Source: Mucidula mucida (taxonomy: Eukaryota; Basidiomycota; Agaricomycetes; Agaricales; Physalacriaceae). From it: a stretch of DNA of 64,000 nt. Positions 32,864-43,726 of this stretch are shown here, in pieces. Where the stretch lies: contig JADNYV010000197.1 in NCBI GenBank assembly GCA_015501055.1, forward strand, positions 1-64,000, given 5' to 3'. The first letter of the stretch is position 1, and every line of letters begins with the position of its first letter. The notes under the pieces were generated by a model. That model had not been told where the DNA came from, did no database searches, and saw only the letters and a list, made by a program, of their open reading frames with translations. The position numbers and the translations under genes are program-made.

Positions 32864-35562
32864 GTGACGTTCGGCACCTGCCGCCGCGGAAAGTTCGCCC
32901 AATTAAGTTGTTTCACGACTTATTCCGGAAGATGCGAAACTTTTTCGCGACCACTACAAAACGTACGTCAAAGAGGACTTGGCCGCCAATCGCGTCCTTG
33001 TGGACGAGGACGATTTCCTCCAGGTCGTTTACAACATCTCTCGCGAGCAGAGACAAACACCGGAGCATACAGAGCTTCTCAAGAAGATTGGCGACGATAC
33101 ACAGTTCAAAAAGGCTTGGAACGCTTACGTGCATTGGTGCAAGAGGGTTGGTAGTGGTAAGAGGCCAGAGAAGAAGTTGTATACGCCGCGCGTCGATGTG
33201 TACAATGCGGTTCTCGCTGTTCTGGACAAGCTCCAACCGAGGAAAGTTGAGGAAAAGGAGCGCATCCGCTTCTACGTCAATGATCCTGCCCGGCTGAAGC
33301 ATGGTATCTACGCCAACGGCCTGAGCGTTGACCTCGGGCAGATGTCGGAATCTCTTTTTGGCACAGAGACGCCTTCTCTCAAGGAGCACCCTCTCGGTGC
33401 GGCGATGCTTCTGGGAGCAGAGGAGTTGAAAGCGAAACGCGGATGTCTGATCACCGGGAAGGAGTTGAGGTACAAGGCGATGAACCTGAAGGACGGTGAG
33501 GATTGTTGTTTTTCGGTTGAAAAATGAAAGCTCACGCTTTTGTTAGGTCGCGCTCCCGAGGTCAACGAAAACCCCTTTATTTCCCATAGCGAAGGGGCAA
33601 CGCAGGACGGTGAGGACTGTTGTTTTTAGTTTCGAAAATCGAAAGCTCACGGTCATTAGGTCGCGCCCCCGAGGTTGACGATGACTCTTCCTTTGTTTCC
33701 AATCGGAGAAAGGCACTGCAGCAACAACTCAATAGCGCTTTCGATTCCTCGGACGACGATAAGCCAACGATTTCCCAGCCATCTGGCGCCAAAAAGAGGA
33801 AAACAGGCTCGAAATCCATTTCGTCAAAGAACAAAGTTACCCGCCTCGGCCTGGGCAAGTCCAAGGAACTAGCCTCGGAAGACCGGGAGACGGACGACGA
33901 ATTGGGCGACGTTCAGACGTCGGGCAAGATTGGAAGCGCACAAGAGCAATGCGCTAGCTATGCGATGGACGCACTTTCCCTCACTCCCCTTCGCTCTCAT
34001 TTCATCATGACGCTTGTCGACCGCACCAACTTGCAACTCATGTACTTCGACTCTTCCGTTATGCTCGTCACGCCTCCTATCGACACGAAGACAAAGAAAG
34101 GCAAGGAGCTGTTTCTTTCGATGATCGTCGGTCTGCGTCGTATGTCGTTGCCGGACCGTGGTGTCAGAGACCTCATTCGTGACAGCGACAGGTTTTTCAC
34201 CTGTCTTGATTTCTTCGGGAGGCAATTAGGGAGGCAATGGTCTTGCCCCCCCAACTGGAGGAACATGTTGACCGGGATGATCCTTGACACGCCTAAGGGG
34301 GGGTCATACAAGATCGAGAACATCTTGTTCCGCCAGGCTGGAATCGTCGGGCGTCTGACCTACGTCGTTAGAGCGAAGAAAGTCGATCCCGAAGATCCTA
34401 ACGGGGGATCTGTCGTCATAAAAATCAGCTTGCCAAGCGTGTCGCGGAAGTCGGAGGAGACTCTGATCGAACGGGCCAGGAAGGCGGCGGAAGCAGAGAA
34501 TGGAGAGAATGGGAAGGACCGCTGGGTACTCAAACATCTTCCCAAGATCCTCCACTCAGAGGACATCGGGATTGTGAAGGGCTCTACACAAGACCGGGTT
34601 GCAGACTTCATTCAATATGTGGCCCATTTCGAGGGAGCGAAGTACCCATACGAGTATCGCGTCCTCCGCATCGTGGTGTTGGAAGAGTTGTTTCCCATCA
34701 GCACGTTGAGGGAGCCTTCTCAACACGCTCAAGTATTCTTCGACATTCTTAATTGTGAGTGGTCTGTTTAGCTTTGGTACATCGTTTTCAAGCATGTTTA
34801 GGTCATAAATGGCTCCACGACAACCCGCGCATCTTGCATCGCGACATCAGCATGAGTAACATCATGTACCGGCTCGACGATGACCACAATGTCTGCGGTG
34901 TCCTGAACGACATGGACCTCTCCTCTGACCTGAATGATCTTGAGGATCTAAAGGCAACATCCCTTCGACGCACTGGAACGCCGCCTTTCATGGCAATCGA
35001 TCTGCTGCGAAAGCATAGCGTTCAACCCAACCACTTATATCGCCACGACCTAGAATCTCTTTTCTACGTCATGTTGATTCTCTTCGTTGGTTACGAGTTC
35101 ATAGCGGCCGAACCAAACGAGGATCGGGCGGAGCGACTGTGGATACGGTCTGATGCTCCTCTCAGCGAGTGGTTTGACTCCTCTCTGAGTTGGGAGGCGC
35201 TCGCGCAGAACAAGAACGACTTCTTCACGGGCGCCCAGGGATCCGGTGATTTACTCCACATGAACAACATAATGTCGTCGTCGTTCCAGGGGTTTCGGAC
35301 CTGGATTTCGCGCCTGAAGGATGCGCTGGAAGATGGCCTGGACGCCCGCAGAGGGGCTGTACGGGCGGCGGACAAAGCAATGGACAGAGGTGAGGAGCCT
35401 GCATCGTTCGCCTATGAAACTCTGGGAGGCAAGGTCCAGTATTCCACTTTCTTCGATGTGATGAAGAACTTTGGGGGTAAAGTACTCAGGGCGCCTCCGT
35501 ACTCTCTTGACATCACTGCTACTACGTCACTGCAACCTACTCTCTCTACCACGGCAGTGTAG
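32848..35562 (+). CDS. FunK1-type protein kinase, long form (copy 4), 5' end rebuilt or lost
   Basis: Exons ending 33495, then 33547-33609, 33660-34754 and 34802-35562 are in phase. From KLFRDHYKTYVKEDLAANRV onward it matches the long copy 1, with two 21-aa GRAPEV repeats instead of three and the full kinase-like domain (VVIKISLPSVSR, HRDISMSNIMYR, GVLNDMDLS). The leader of copy 1 is absent: an in-frame TAA lies at about 32906-32908 and no ATG follows until deep in the domain. A possible start is ATG 32848 with a 16-nt exon spliced from 32863 to 32932, giving MASNGHAKLFRD; that exon lies in the duplicated NAT upstream sequence. Otherwise the gene is 5'-truncated. Confidence 0.65.
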
Positions 35563-35906
35563 ATATGTCTATGATGTAAATATCGCTCAGACTGTTACCG
35601 TTTGTATATATATGCTCGCAATTCAGGTCTATAGTTATCAATATCCGAAGTCAGAGGCCCAGATTGCTTTATTGTTTCTCGTGAAATACCAGGGTATAAG
35701 GTGCACGTCAGGGAAAGTCTGTGTGGGATGTGGCCGAATCCGTATGCATCATGACTCGGCACGCGCCTGATGACCCTTGTTCTATCTATGTTTCTCGTCT
35801 CAAGTCCCAGGGACATTCACATACAAAACTGACCTTTCGCTTTTGGTGAAGCTTCTGTATCTTGTCTCTCACTGTCACTTCAGCCTACGACCCACTGGTA
35901 CCGAAG

Positions 35907-37189
35907 ATGGCTATATCATCAGAAGTAACTGGACGACCTCGCGAATCATTAATCGGCATGACTCTTGACACTCGGGGTGGCAGCTACATCGTTACAAAGG
36001 TTCTTTACCGTCGACCGGACCGTTGCGTCGTCAAAGCACAGCGAACGGATGCCTTTGAGCACGCTAATGCACCGCCGCTCGTGATAAAGATTTGTCTGCC
36101 TTCAGTGGCGCGAACGGCAGAGGAGAAATTGGTCAACAAAGCGAGGGCGGTAGCGATTGACGCTGGCGGCGACTCGCACTGGGTTCTGCAACACCTGCCT
36201 CGTATCTTTCACTCGGAGGACCTGCCAGTCATATCTGGTTCGACGCAAGCTCATGTCGCTGAAATCCTACATAACGCTTCTTACAACACCTGCAAAGAAG
36301 ATTGTCATTGTGACGAAACCCGGACATTGCGCATTGTCGTCATGGAGGAGTTGCTCCCGATAGATACTCTGTCCAGCGCGTCTGATTTTGGGCAAGTGTT
36401 TTTTGATGTCCTTAATTGTCAGTGGTCTTTCCATCTTTATTGCAACGTTCTCAACGAATTTTAGGTCATAAATGGCTCCACGACAAACCGCGCATTTTGC
36501 ACCGCGACATCAGCATGAGTAACATCATGTACCGCTTCGACGATGACCACAATGTCTACGGTGTCCTGAACGACATGGACCTCTCCTCTGACCTGAACGA
36601 TCTTGAGGATCTGAAGGCAACATCCCTTCGACGCACCGGAACGCCGCCTTTCATGGCAATCGATCTTTTGGGAAAGGATAGTCATCAACCCGAACATATA
36701 TATCGTCACGACTTAGAATCTCTTTTCTACGTCATGTTGATTCTCTTCGCTCGTTACGAGTTCGTAGCCGCCGAACCAAACGACGATCGAGGAGAGCGAC
36801 TGGTTAAACGGCATAAGGCTCCTCTCAGCGTGTGGTTCGACCCCACTCTGAGTTGGGAGACGCTTGGCAAGGACAAACAGATCTTTATCACGGATACCCC
36901 GCCAGTCAATAGCTCACTCCACATGAACCACATACTGTCGTCGTACTTCCAGGGGTTTAAGACCTGGATTTCACGCCTGAAGAATGCGCTGGAAGATGGT
37001 CTTGGCGCGCGCAACCGAGCTTTACGGGAAGTGGAGGACAGCGGTGAGGCGCATCCATCGTTCGTCTCCGAAACTCTGGGAGGCAACTTCCAATATTCCA
37101 CTTTCTTCGGACTGATGAAGAGCTTTGGGGGTAAAGCACTCAGGGCGCCTCCGTACTCTCTTGACACCACTCCTACCACGTCGTTGTAA
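35907..37189 (+). CDS. FunK1-type protein kinase, short form (copy 5)
   Basis: Exons 35907-36417 and 36465-37189 give 411 aa. The first exon and the intron are almost identical to copy 2. The second exon matches copies 1/2 through HRDISMSNIMYRFDDDHNVY, GVLNDMDLS and RTGTPPFMAIDLLGKDS, then differs at WFDPTLSWETLGKDKQIFIT and in the last 60 residues (TLGGNFQYSTFFGLMKSFGG). ATG 35907 (MAISSEVTG) is the first ATG. It is followed by the spacer into which the 410 bp element at 37536 inserted. Confidence 0.8.
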
Positions 37190-37535
37190 GCTAGTAGATC
37201 TACTACAATAGTGAAGATACGCCTATGTACATGTATGTAAATATTGTTCAGACTGTTACCGTTTGTATATAAGCGTTTGCAATTCAGGTCATAGTTATCA
37301 GTAGCGAAGGTCAGAGGTCTCGAGGAATGTCAAAGTAAGTATAAGGTGCACGTTAAGGAATCTGTGCGTGGCGGAGTACGTACCAGTTATGACTCGGCAG
37401 CCAATATCGCGCACTTGACATGCCTTGCTCTATTTACTCGCCAGTCTTCAGTCACCGCGGAATACACATGACAAAGTGATCTTTCGCTTTTGGTGAAGCT
37501 TTTGTATCATGTGATCCCTTTACCTTCTTTGTCTC

Positions 37536-37945
37536 TGGTGGCCAGAAATTGGTGATCGAGAAAGTGGTATTGCCCCAAAAGGAAACCCCTGCCAAACGGG
37601 ATCCAAAGAGCTGATTCCTCTGCGAAGTTTGGAGCTCGTATCGTCACATCTCAGGTCTTGGGAAAAATTCAAAAATTCTTAGAATATTCCTTGAACAAAA
37701 GTTATCGTTGCAGATTTCTTATTTACATGTTGAAAGGGCTGCTGGATGACTCTACTACTTGAGGAGAAACAAAATAAAAAAATCTGCAACGATAACTTTC
37801 TTGAGATGCATCATGCCATGCTTTTCTTCCGTACAAACCTGTCCCAAAAGTGAGGTGGGAGGCCAGCAATTCAGCCTCAAGTACGTGACCACGGCCTCAG
37901 CCAGCGTCGGAGTTTGAATTTGGTGACCATTGCCGACCACCATAA
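37536..37945. mobile_element. 410-bp MITE-like insertion with 7-bp target duplication
   Basis: The spacer in front of copy 6 differs from all other FunK1 spacers by an extra 410 bp flanked by TGTCTCT (37529-37535 and 37946-37952), a word present once at the same place in the other copies. The ends are imperfect inverted repeats (left GGTGGCCAGAAATTGGTG; right, reversed, GGTGGTCGGCAATGGTCACC after four extra bases). An inner perfect 20-bp inverted repeat AAAGTTATCGTTGCAGATTT lies at 37698-37717 and 37780-37799. No protein is encoded. A small non-autonomous DNA transposon is the simplest reading. Confidence 0.65.
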
Positions 37946-39270
37946 TGTCTCTCACTGTCACTTCACTCTACAGCCTACTGGTACCGAAGATGGCTATATC
38001 ATTGGAAGCAGCTCAACGACCGCGCGAATCATTAATCGGGATGACTCTTGACACTCGGGGTGGCAGCTACATCTTTACAAAGGTTCTTTACCGTCGACCC
38101 GACCGTTACGTCGTCAAAGCACAGCGAACGGATGCCTTGGAGCGCGCCCACGCACCGTCGCTCGTGATAAAACTCAGTCTACCTTCAGCGGCGCGAGCGC
38201 CAGAGGAGAAACTGGTCAACAAAGCGAGGGCGGTAGCGATTGACGCTGGCGGCGACTCGCACTGGGTTCTACAACACCTACCTCGTATACTTCACTCGGA
38301 GGACCTACTAATCGTACCTGGCTCGAAGCAAGCTCATGTCGCTGACAATCTACATAACGCTTCTGGTAACACCTGCGAAGAAGATTGTGACGAAAACCGG
38401 ACATTGCGCATTGTCGTCATGGAGGAGTTGCTCCCGATAGACACTCTGTCCAACGCCTCAGATTTTGCGCAAGTCTTTTTTGATGTCCTCAATTGTACGT
38501 GGTCCGTACCTCTTTTATTTCGCAAGTCTCATCACCTTCTAGGCCATAAATGGCTCTACGACAACCCTCGCGTTTTGCATCGTGACATTAGCATGAGTAA
38601 CATCATGTACCGCTTCGACGATGACCACAATGTCTGCGGTGTCCTGAACGACATGGACCTCTCCTCTGACCTGAATGATCTTGAGGATCTGAAGGCAACA
38701 TCCCTTCGACGCACTGGAACGCCGCCTTTCATGGCAATCGATCTTTTGCGAAAGCATAGCGTTCAACCCGACCACATATATCGCCACGACCTAGAATCTC
38801 TTTTCTACGTCATGTTGATTCTCTTCGTTGGTTACGAGTTCATAGCGGCCGAACCAAACGAGGATCGGGCGGAGCGACTGTGGATACGGTCTGAGGCTCC
38901 TCTCAGCGAGTGGTTTGACTCCTCTCTGAGTTGGGAGGCGCTCGCGCAGAACAAGAACGACTTCTTCACGGGCGCCCAGGGATCCGGTGATTTACTCCAC
39001 ATGAACAACATATTGTCATCATCGTTCCGGGGGTTTAAGCCCTGGATTTCGCGCCTGAAAAATGCGCTGCAAGATGGTCTTGGCGCCCGCAACCTAGCTT
39101 TACGGGATCTGGAGGAAGCATTGGAAAGCGGTGAGGTGCCTGAACCCTTCGTTTATGAAACTCTGGGAGGCAACGTCCAGTATTCCACTTTCTTCGATGT
39201 GATGAAGAACTTTGGGGATAAATCGCTGAGGGCGCCTCCGTACTCTCTTGACATCAATGCTACTACGTAA
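37945..39270 (+). CDS. FunK1-type protein kinase, short form (copy 6)
   Basis: Exons 37945-38494 and 38543-39270 (48-nt intron, itself open) give 425 aa starting MSLTVTSLYSLLVPKMAISL. In the other short copies the equivalent first codon is TTG; here the A of the ATG comes from the end of the inserted element, so this copy gains 15 residues. The second exon starts like copy 4/7 (VCGVLNDMDLS, LRKHSVQPDH, WIRSEAPLSEWFDSSLSW) and changes to copy 1 type near FKPWISRLKNALQDGLGARN, so it is a mosaic. HRDISMSN and NDMD motifs are intact. Confidence 0.78.
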   Translation: MSLTVTSLYSLLVPKMAISLEAAQRPRESLIGMTLDTRGGSYIFTKVLYRRPDRYVVKAQRTDALERAHAPSLVIKLSLPSAARAPEEKLVNKARAVAIDAGGDSHWVLQHLPRILHSEDLLIVPGSKQAHVADNLHNASGNTCEEDCDENRTLRIVVMEELLPIDTLSNASDFAQVFFDVLNCTWSVPLLFRKSHHLLGHKWLYDNPRVLHRDISMSNIMYRFDDDHNVCGVLNDMDLSSDLNDLEDLKATSLRRTGTPPFMAIDLLRKHSVQPDHIYRHDLESLFYVMLILFVGYEFIAAEPNEDRAERLWIRSEAPLSEWFDSSLSWEALAQNKNDFFTGAQGSGDLLHMNNILSSSFRGFKPWISRLKNALQDGLGARNLALRDLEEALESGEVPEPFVYETLGGNVQYSTFFDVMKNFGDKSLRAPPYSLDINATT

Positions 39271-39683
39271 CTGTAACCTACTATCTCCACGACAGTGTAG
39301 ATAGGCCTATGTACAAGTATGTGATTAGTGTTCAACTGCCGTTAATACCGTTTGTATATATATGCTCGCAATTCAGGTCTATGATCATCAATAGTAGAGG
39401 CTTAGATTGCTTTATTGTTTCTCAAGGAATACCAGGGTATAAGGTGCACGTCAAGGAAAGTCTGTGTGGGATGTGGCCGAATTCGTATGCATCATGACTC
39501 GGCACGCGCTTGATGACCCTTGTTCTATCTATTTTTCTCGTCTCAAGTCCCAGGGACATTCACATACAAAACTAACCTTTCGCTTTGGGTAAAGCTTCTG
39601 AGGCTGTATCATGTGATCGTTACCGCGTTGACGTTTCTTTGTCTCTCACTGTCACTTCAGCCTACGACCCACTGGTACCGAAG

Positions 39684-41014
39684 ATGGCTATATCATTGGA
39701 AGCAGCTCAACGACCTCGCGAATCATTAATCGGGATGACTCTAGACACTCGGGGTGGCAGCTACATCTTTGCAAAGGTTCTTTACCGTCGACCCGACCGT
39801 TGCGTCGTCAAAGCACAGCGAACGGATGCCTTTGAGCACGCTAATGCACCGCCGCTCGTGATAAAGATTTGTCTGCCTTCAGTGGCGCGAACGGCAGAGG
39901 AGAAATTGGTCAACAAAGCGAGGGCGGTAGCGATTGACGCTGGCGGCGACTCGCACTGGGTCCTACAACACCTGCCTCGTATACTTCACTCGGATGATCT
40001 GCCAGTCATACCTGGCTCGACGAAGGCTCATGTCGCTGAGATTCTACATGACGCTTCGTCTTCAAGTCGAAACGCCTGCGGTGATGATTTTCTTGGTGAT
40101 GAAACAAACCGCACATTGCGCATTGCCATCATGGAGGAGTTGCTCCCGATAGATACTCTGTCCAGCGCGTCTGATTTTGGGCAAGTGTTTTTTGATGTCC
40201 TTAATTGTCAGTGGTCTTTCCATCTTTATTGCAACGTTCTCAACGAATTTTAGGTCATAAATGGCTCCACGACAACCCGCGCATCTTGCATCGCGACATC
40301 AGCATGAGTAACATCATGTACCGGCTCGACGATGACCACAATGTCTGCGGTGTCCTGAACGACATGGACCTCTCCTCTGACCTGAATGATCTTGAGGATC
40401 TAAAGGCAACATCCCTTCGACGCACTGGAACGCCGCCTTTCATGGCAATCGATCTGCTGCGGAAGCATAGCGTTCAACCCAACCACTTATATCGCCACGA
40501 CCTAGAATCTCTTTTCTACGTCATGTTGATTCTCTTCGCTCGTTACGAGCTCATAGCCGCCGAACCAAACGAGGATCGGGTAGAGCGACTGTTGAAACGG
40601 TCTGAGGCTCCTCTCAGCGAGTGGTTCGACTCCTTTCTGAGTTGGGAGACGCTCGCGGACAAGAAGCACGTTTTCTTCACGGTTACCAGGGGATCCAGTG
40701 ATTCACTCCACATGAACAACATAATGTCGTCGTCGTTCCAGGGGTTTCGGACCTGGATTTCGCGCCTGAAGGATGCGCTGGAAGATGGCCTGGACGCCCG
40801 CAGAGGGGCTGTACGGGCGGCGGACAAAGCAATGGACAGAGGTGAGGAGCCTGCATCGTTCGCCTATGAAACTCTGGGAGGCAAGGTCCAGTATTCCACT
40901 TTCTTCGATGTGATGAAGAACTTTGGGGGTAAAGTACTCAGGGCGCCTCCGTACTCTCTTGACATCACTGCTACTACGTCACTGCAACCTACTCTCTCTA
41001 CCACGGCAGTGTAG
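39684..41014 (+). CDS. FunK1-type protein kinase, short form (copy 7)
   Basis: Exons 39684-40206 and 40254-41014 give 427 aa. The first exon starts MAISLEAAQRPRES and carries a slightly longer acidic/Cys loop (SSSRNACGDDFLGDETNR) before TLRIAIMEELLPIDTL. The intron equals that of copies 2 and 5. The second exon is nearly identical to copy 4 (LRKHSVQPNHLYRHDLES, DALEDGLDARRGAVRAADKA) except for a patch around LKRSEAPLSEWFDSFLSWET. The 3' end and following spacer repeat those of copies 1 and 4. Confidence 0.8.
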
Positions 41015-41399
41015 ATATGTCTATGTACATTTATGTAAATATCGCTCAGACTGTTACCGTTTGTATATATATGCTCGCAATTCAGGTCTATAGTTATCAA
41101 TATCCGAAGTCAGAGGCTTAGATTGCTTTATTGTTTCTCGTGGAATACCAGGGTATAAGGTGCACGTCAGGGAAAGTCTGTGTGGGATGTGGCCGAATCC
41201 GTATGCATCATGACTCGGCACGCGCCTGATGACCCTTGTTCTATCTATTTTTCTCGTCTTAAGTCCCAGGGACATTCACATACAAAACTGACCTTTCGCT
41301 TTGGGTAAAGCTTCTGAGGCTGTATCATGTGATCGTTACCGCGTTGACGTTTCTTTGTCTCTCACTGTCACTTCAGCCTACGACCCACTGGTACCGAAG

Positions 41400-42663
41400 A
41401 TGGCTATATCATTGGAAGCAGCTCAACGACCTCCCGAATCATTAATCGGGATGACTCTAGACACTCGGGGTGGCAGCTACATCTTTGCAAAGGTTCTTTA
41501 CCGTCGACCCGACCGTTGCGTCGTCACAGCACAGCGAACGGAAGCCTCTGAGCGCGCTCACGCACCGCCGCTCGTGCTCAAACTCAGTCTGCCCTCAGCA
41601 GCGCACGCACCAGAGGGTACATTCATTAACAAAGCGAGGGCTGTAGCGATTGACGCTGGCGGCGACTCGCACTGGGTTCTACAAGACCTGCCTTGTATCC
41701 TTCACTCGGAGGACCTGCTAATCATACCTGGCTCGACGCAAGCTCATGTCGCTGAAATCCTACATAACGCTTCTGGTAACACCTGCGAAGAAGATTGTGA
41801 CGAAAATTGGACATTGCGCATTGTCATCATGGAAGAGTTGCTCCCAATAGACACTCTGTCCAGCGCCTCAGATTTTGCGCAAGTCTTTTTCGATGTTCTC
41901 AACTGTACGTGGTCCGTACCTCTTTTATGATTTATTTCGTCGGTCTTATCAACTTTTTCCAGGCCATCAATGGCTCTACGACAACCCCCGCATTCTGCAT
42001 CGTGACATTAGCATGAGTAACATTATATATCGTTGCGGTGATGATGGCGCTGTATACGGCGTCCTGAACGATATGCATCTTTCCTCCCTTGTAGCAGACC
42101 TCGAGGCAACATCTTTCATGCGCACTGGCACGCCACCTTTCATGGCAGTGGACTTGCTCCGCTCTCACACTAGTAGCGAGACCATACACCTCTACCGACA
42201 CGATCTAGAATCGCTCTTTTATGTGATGTTGATCCTTTCGACCCGTCACCAAATTTCAAGTTCTTGCGATGGCCTTCATAGTACCCTAGTCAAACAAGCT
42301 GCCCCGCCGTTTAGTGACTGGTTCAGTTTCTCCTCGTGGGAGCAGCTGAGTGTCGGCAAAAACGTTTTCATTTGGACGGGCTTTCGTAGTGAGAGCTCGC
42401 TCGACAAGCTCTTCCCCCCTGGTTCCAAATTCATCGATTTCAAAAACTGGATCGTCCGCCTTAGAATCATCATGAAGCGCGGATTCGAAGCGCGCGTGGC
42501 GTACAATGACGGGCTTGCCCTAGCGCAGGCTGAGGGCGGTAAATATGATTTAGAGCCTGTCGATGAGAAAACCCTGGGCAAGATTATCCAGTATTCCACA
42601 TTTTTCGATGTGATGAAGTCCTTCGCGGGCAAGGATCTTCGAGCTCCCCCCGAAACGCTGTAG
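41400..42663 (+). CDS. FunK1-type protein kinase, short form (copy 8)
   Basis: Exons 41400-41904 and 41963-42663 give 401 aa. The N-lobe exon is like copies 6/7 (PPLVLKLSLPSAAHAPEG). The C-lobe exon is of the divergent type shared with copy 3 (CGDDGAVYGVLNDM, FMRTGTPPFMAVDLLRS). Two oddities: the loop reads NDMHLSS where the others have NDMDLSS, so one acidic residue near the metal-binding position is His; and the intron begins like that of copy 6 but ends like that of copy 3. Catalytic HRDISMSN is kept. Activity is therefore uncertain. Confidence 0.78.
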
Positions 42664-42759
42664 ACTACAGTGACTGAGTACTTACTTGTACGGATTTATC
42701 TGTTGTATACACCTTTACCGAGTATTCAGTTGACATTCGAAGTAGAGCCATCTGTCTGT

Positions 42760-43531
42760 CGCTGGACTCGCCGCGCCAGTAGCAGTTTCAAGGCATTGGA
42801 AGGTAACTTTGAAATGAAATCAGACCTGGGCTCCGAGCCCCGCACACGCGACCTGTACTTGACACGCGACCGTGACTGTTCGTCGCGCTGCCCCCAACCT
42901 CCGCATCAAGCACTTAGCACATACCCTCGCGCCATCCCCCCGTCCCAGATATCCCACCGGCTCACCTCGATATCCTTCCCCACCTCGTACTCTGCAGCTG
43001 ACCTCGCGCGCGGCGCCTTCCCCACGGCGCTCGCAAACATGCATATTATTAATTGATTGCTTATCGTGAAGTATCCCATCAGTGAGTGAGTTCAAGTTGG
43101 GGGGTTGAGTGATTACGAACTTTGTACTTAGTACAACTTAGAATCGCAATAAGTATGGATAAGTAGCAGCCCGGAGGACTTGTACAGCAGAACTGTAGGT
43201 GAGGGAAAGGGGTTGTATTGCTTTGCACCCGACGTCGTTGTGAGGCCGTCCCCGGGCTGCACGAACAGAACCATGTGCTCAAATGGGGTGTACAGCGGAG
43301 GCTCCCCCGTAGGCGTCTCCGACTCGTTGATGCATCCTGACAGCGCAAGAGTAGGCTCTACGTGATGAATCAAGAATCAAGAATTAGGAATTAAGCTCAG
43401 AAATCGGAGTGCCTCTAAGAAGAACATGTTCACCCTGGCGGATCTGGGCTGTTGCGCCCGATTCTGCTTTCCTGCGATCCGCAGAATGTGGTCATGGGCG
43501 TGTCTTCGATAGAGAGCCATCGTCTCTCGAG
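42760..43531 (+). pseudogene. Rearranged copy of the arylamine N-acetyltransferase gene
   Basis: From about 42760 the sequence is the inverted counterpart of the NAT upstream region and first exon (ISHRLTSISFPTSYSAADLA in + sense). The second exon follows with stops (GLYSRTVGEGKGLYCF-like, around 43165-43225). Positions 43226-43435 are flipped relative to the rest: they carry, on the minus strand, the piece with NESETPTGEPPLYTPFEHMV. From 43436 the + sense resumes (GGSGLLRPILLSCDPQNVVM). With an internal 210-bp inversion, stops and a lost C-terminus it cannot encode an enzyme. It marks the right border of the second FunK1 array. Confidence 0.75.
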
Positions 43532-43726
43532 GGGATCACAGCCTAACTGTAGCGTGGATTGGTTTTATGATGCTTGACTACTATTAATGCAAACCATACA
43601 GAGCAACTATCCAACCGGAAATACACAAAAGGTGAAAGCAACTGGAATCTGGTCAAGCATATACTTCCTTTGGTACATAGACATGCCCATTTGGTCCAGT
43701 TTCCTTTGTAAAGAAGTCGGGGCATG

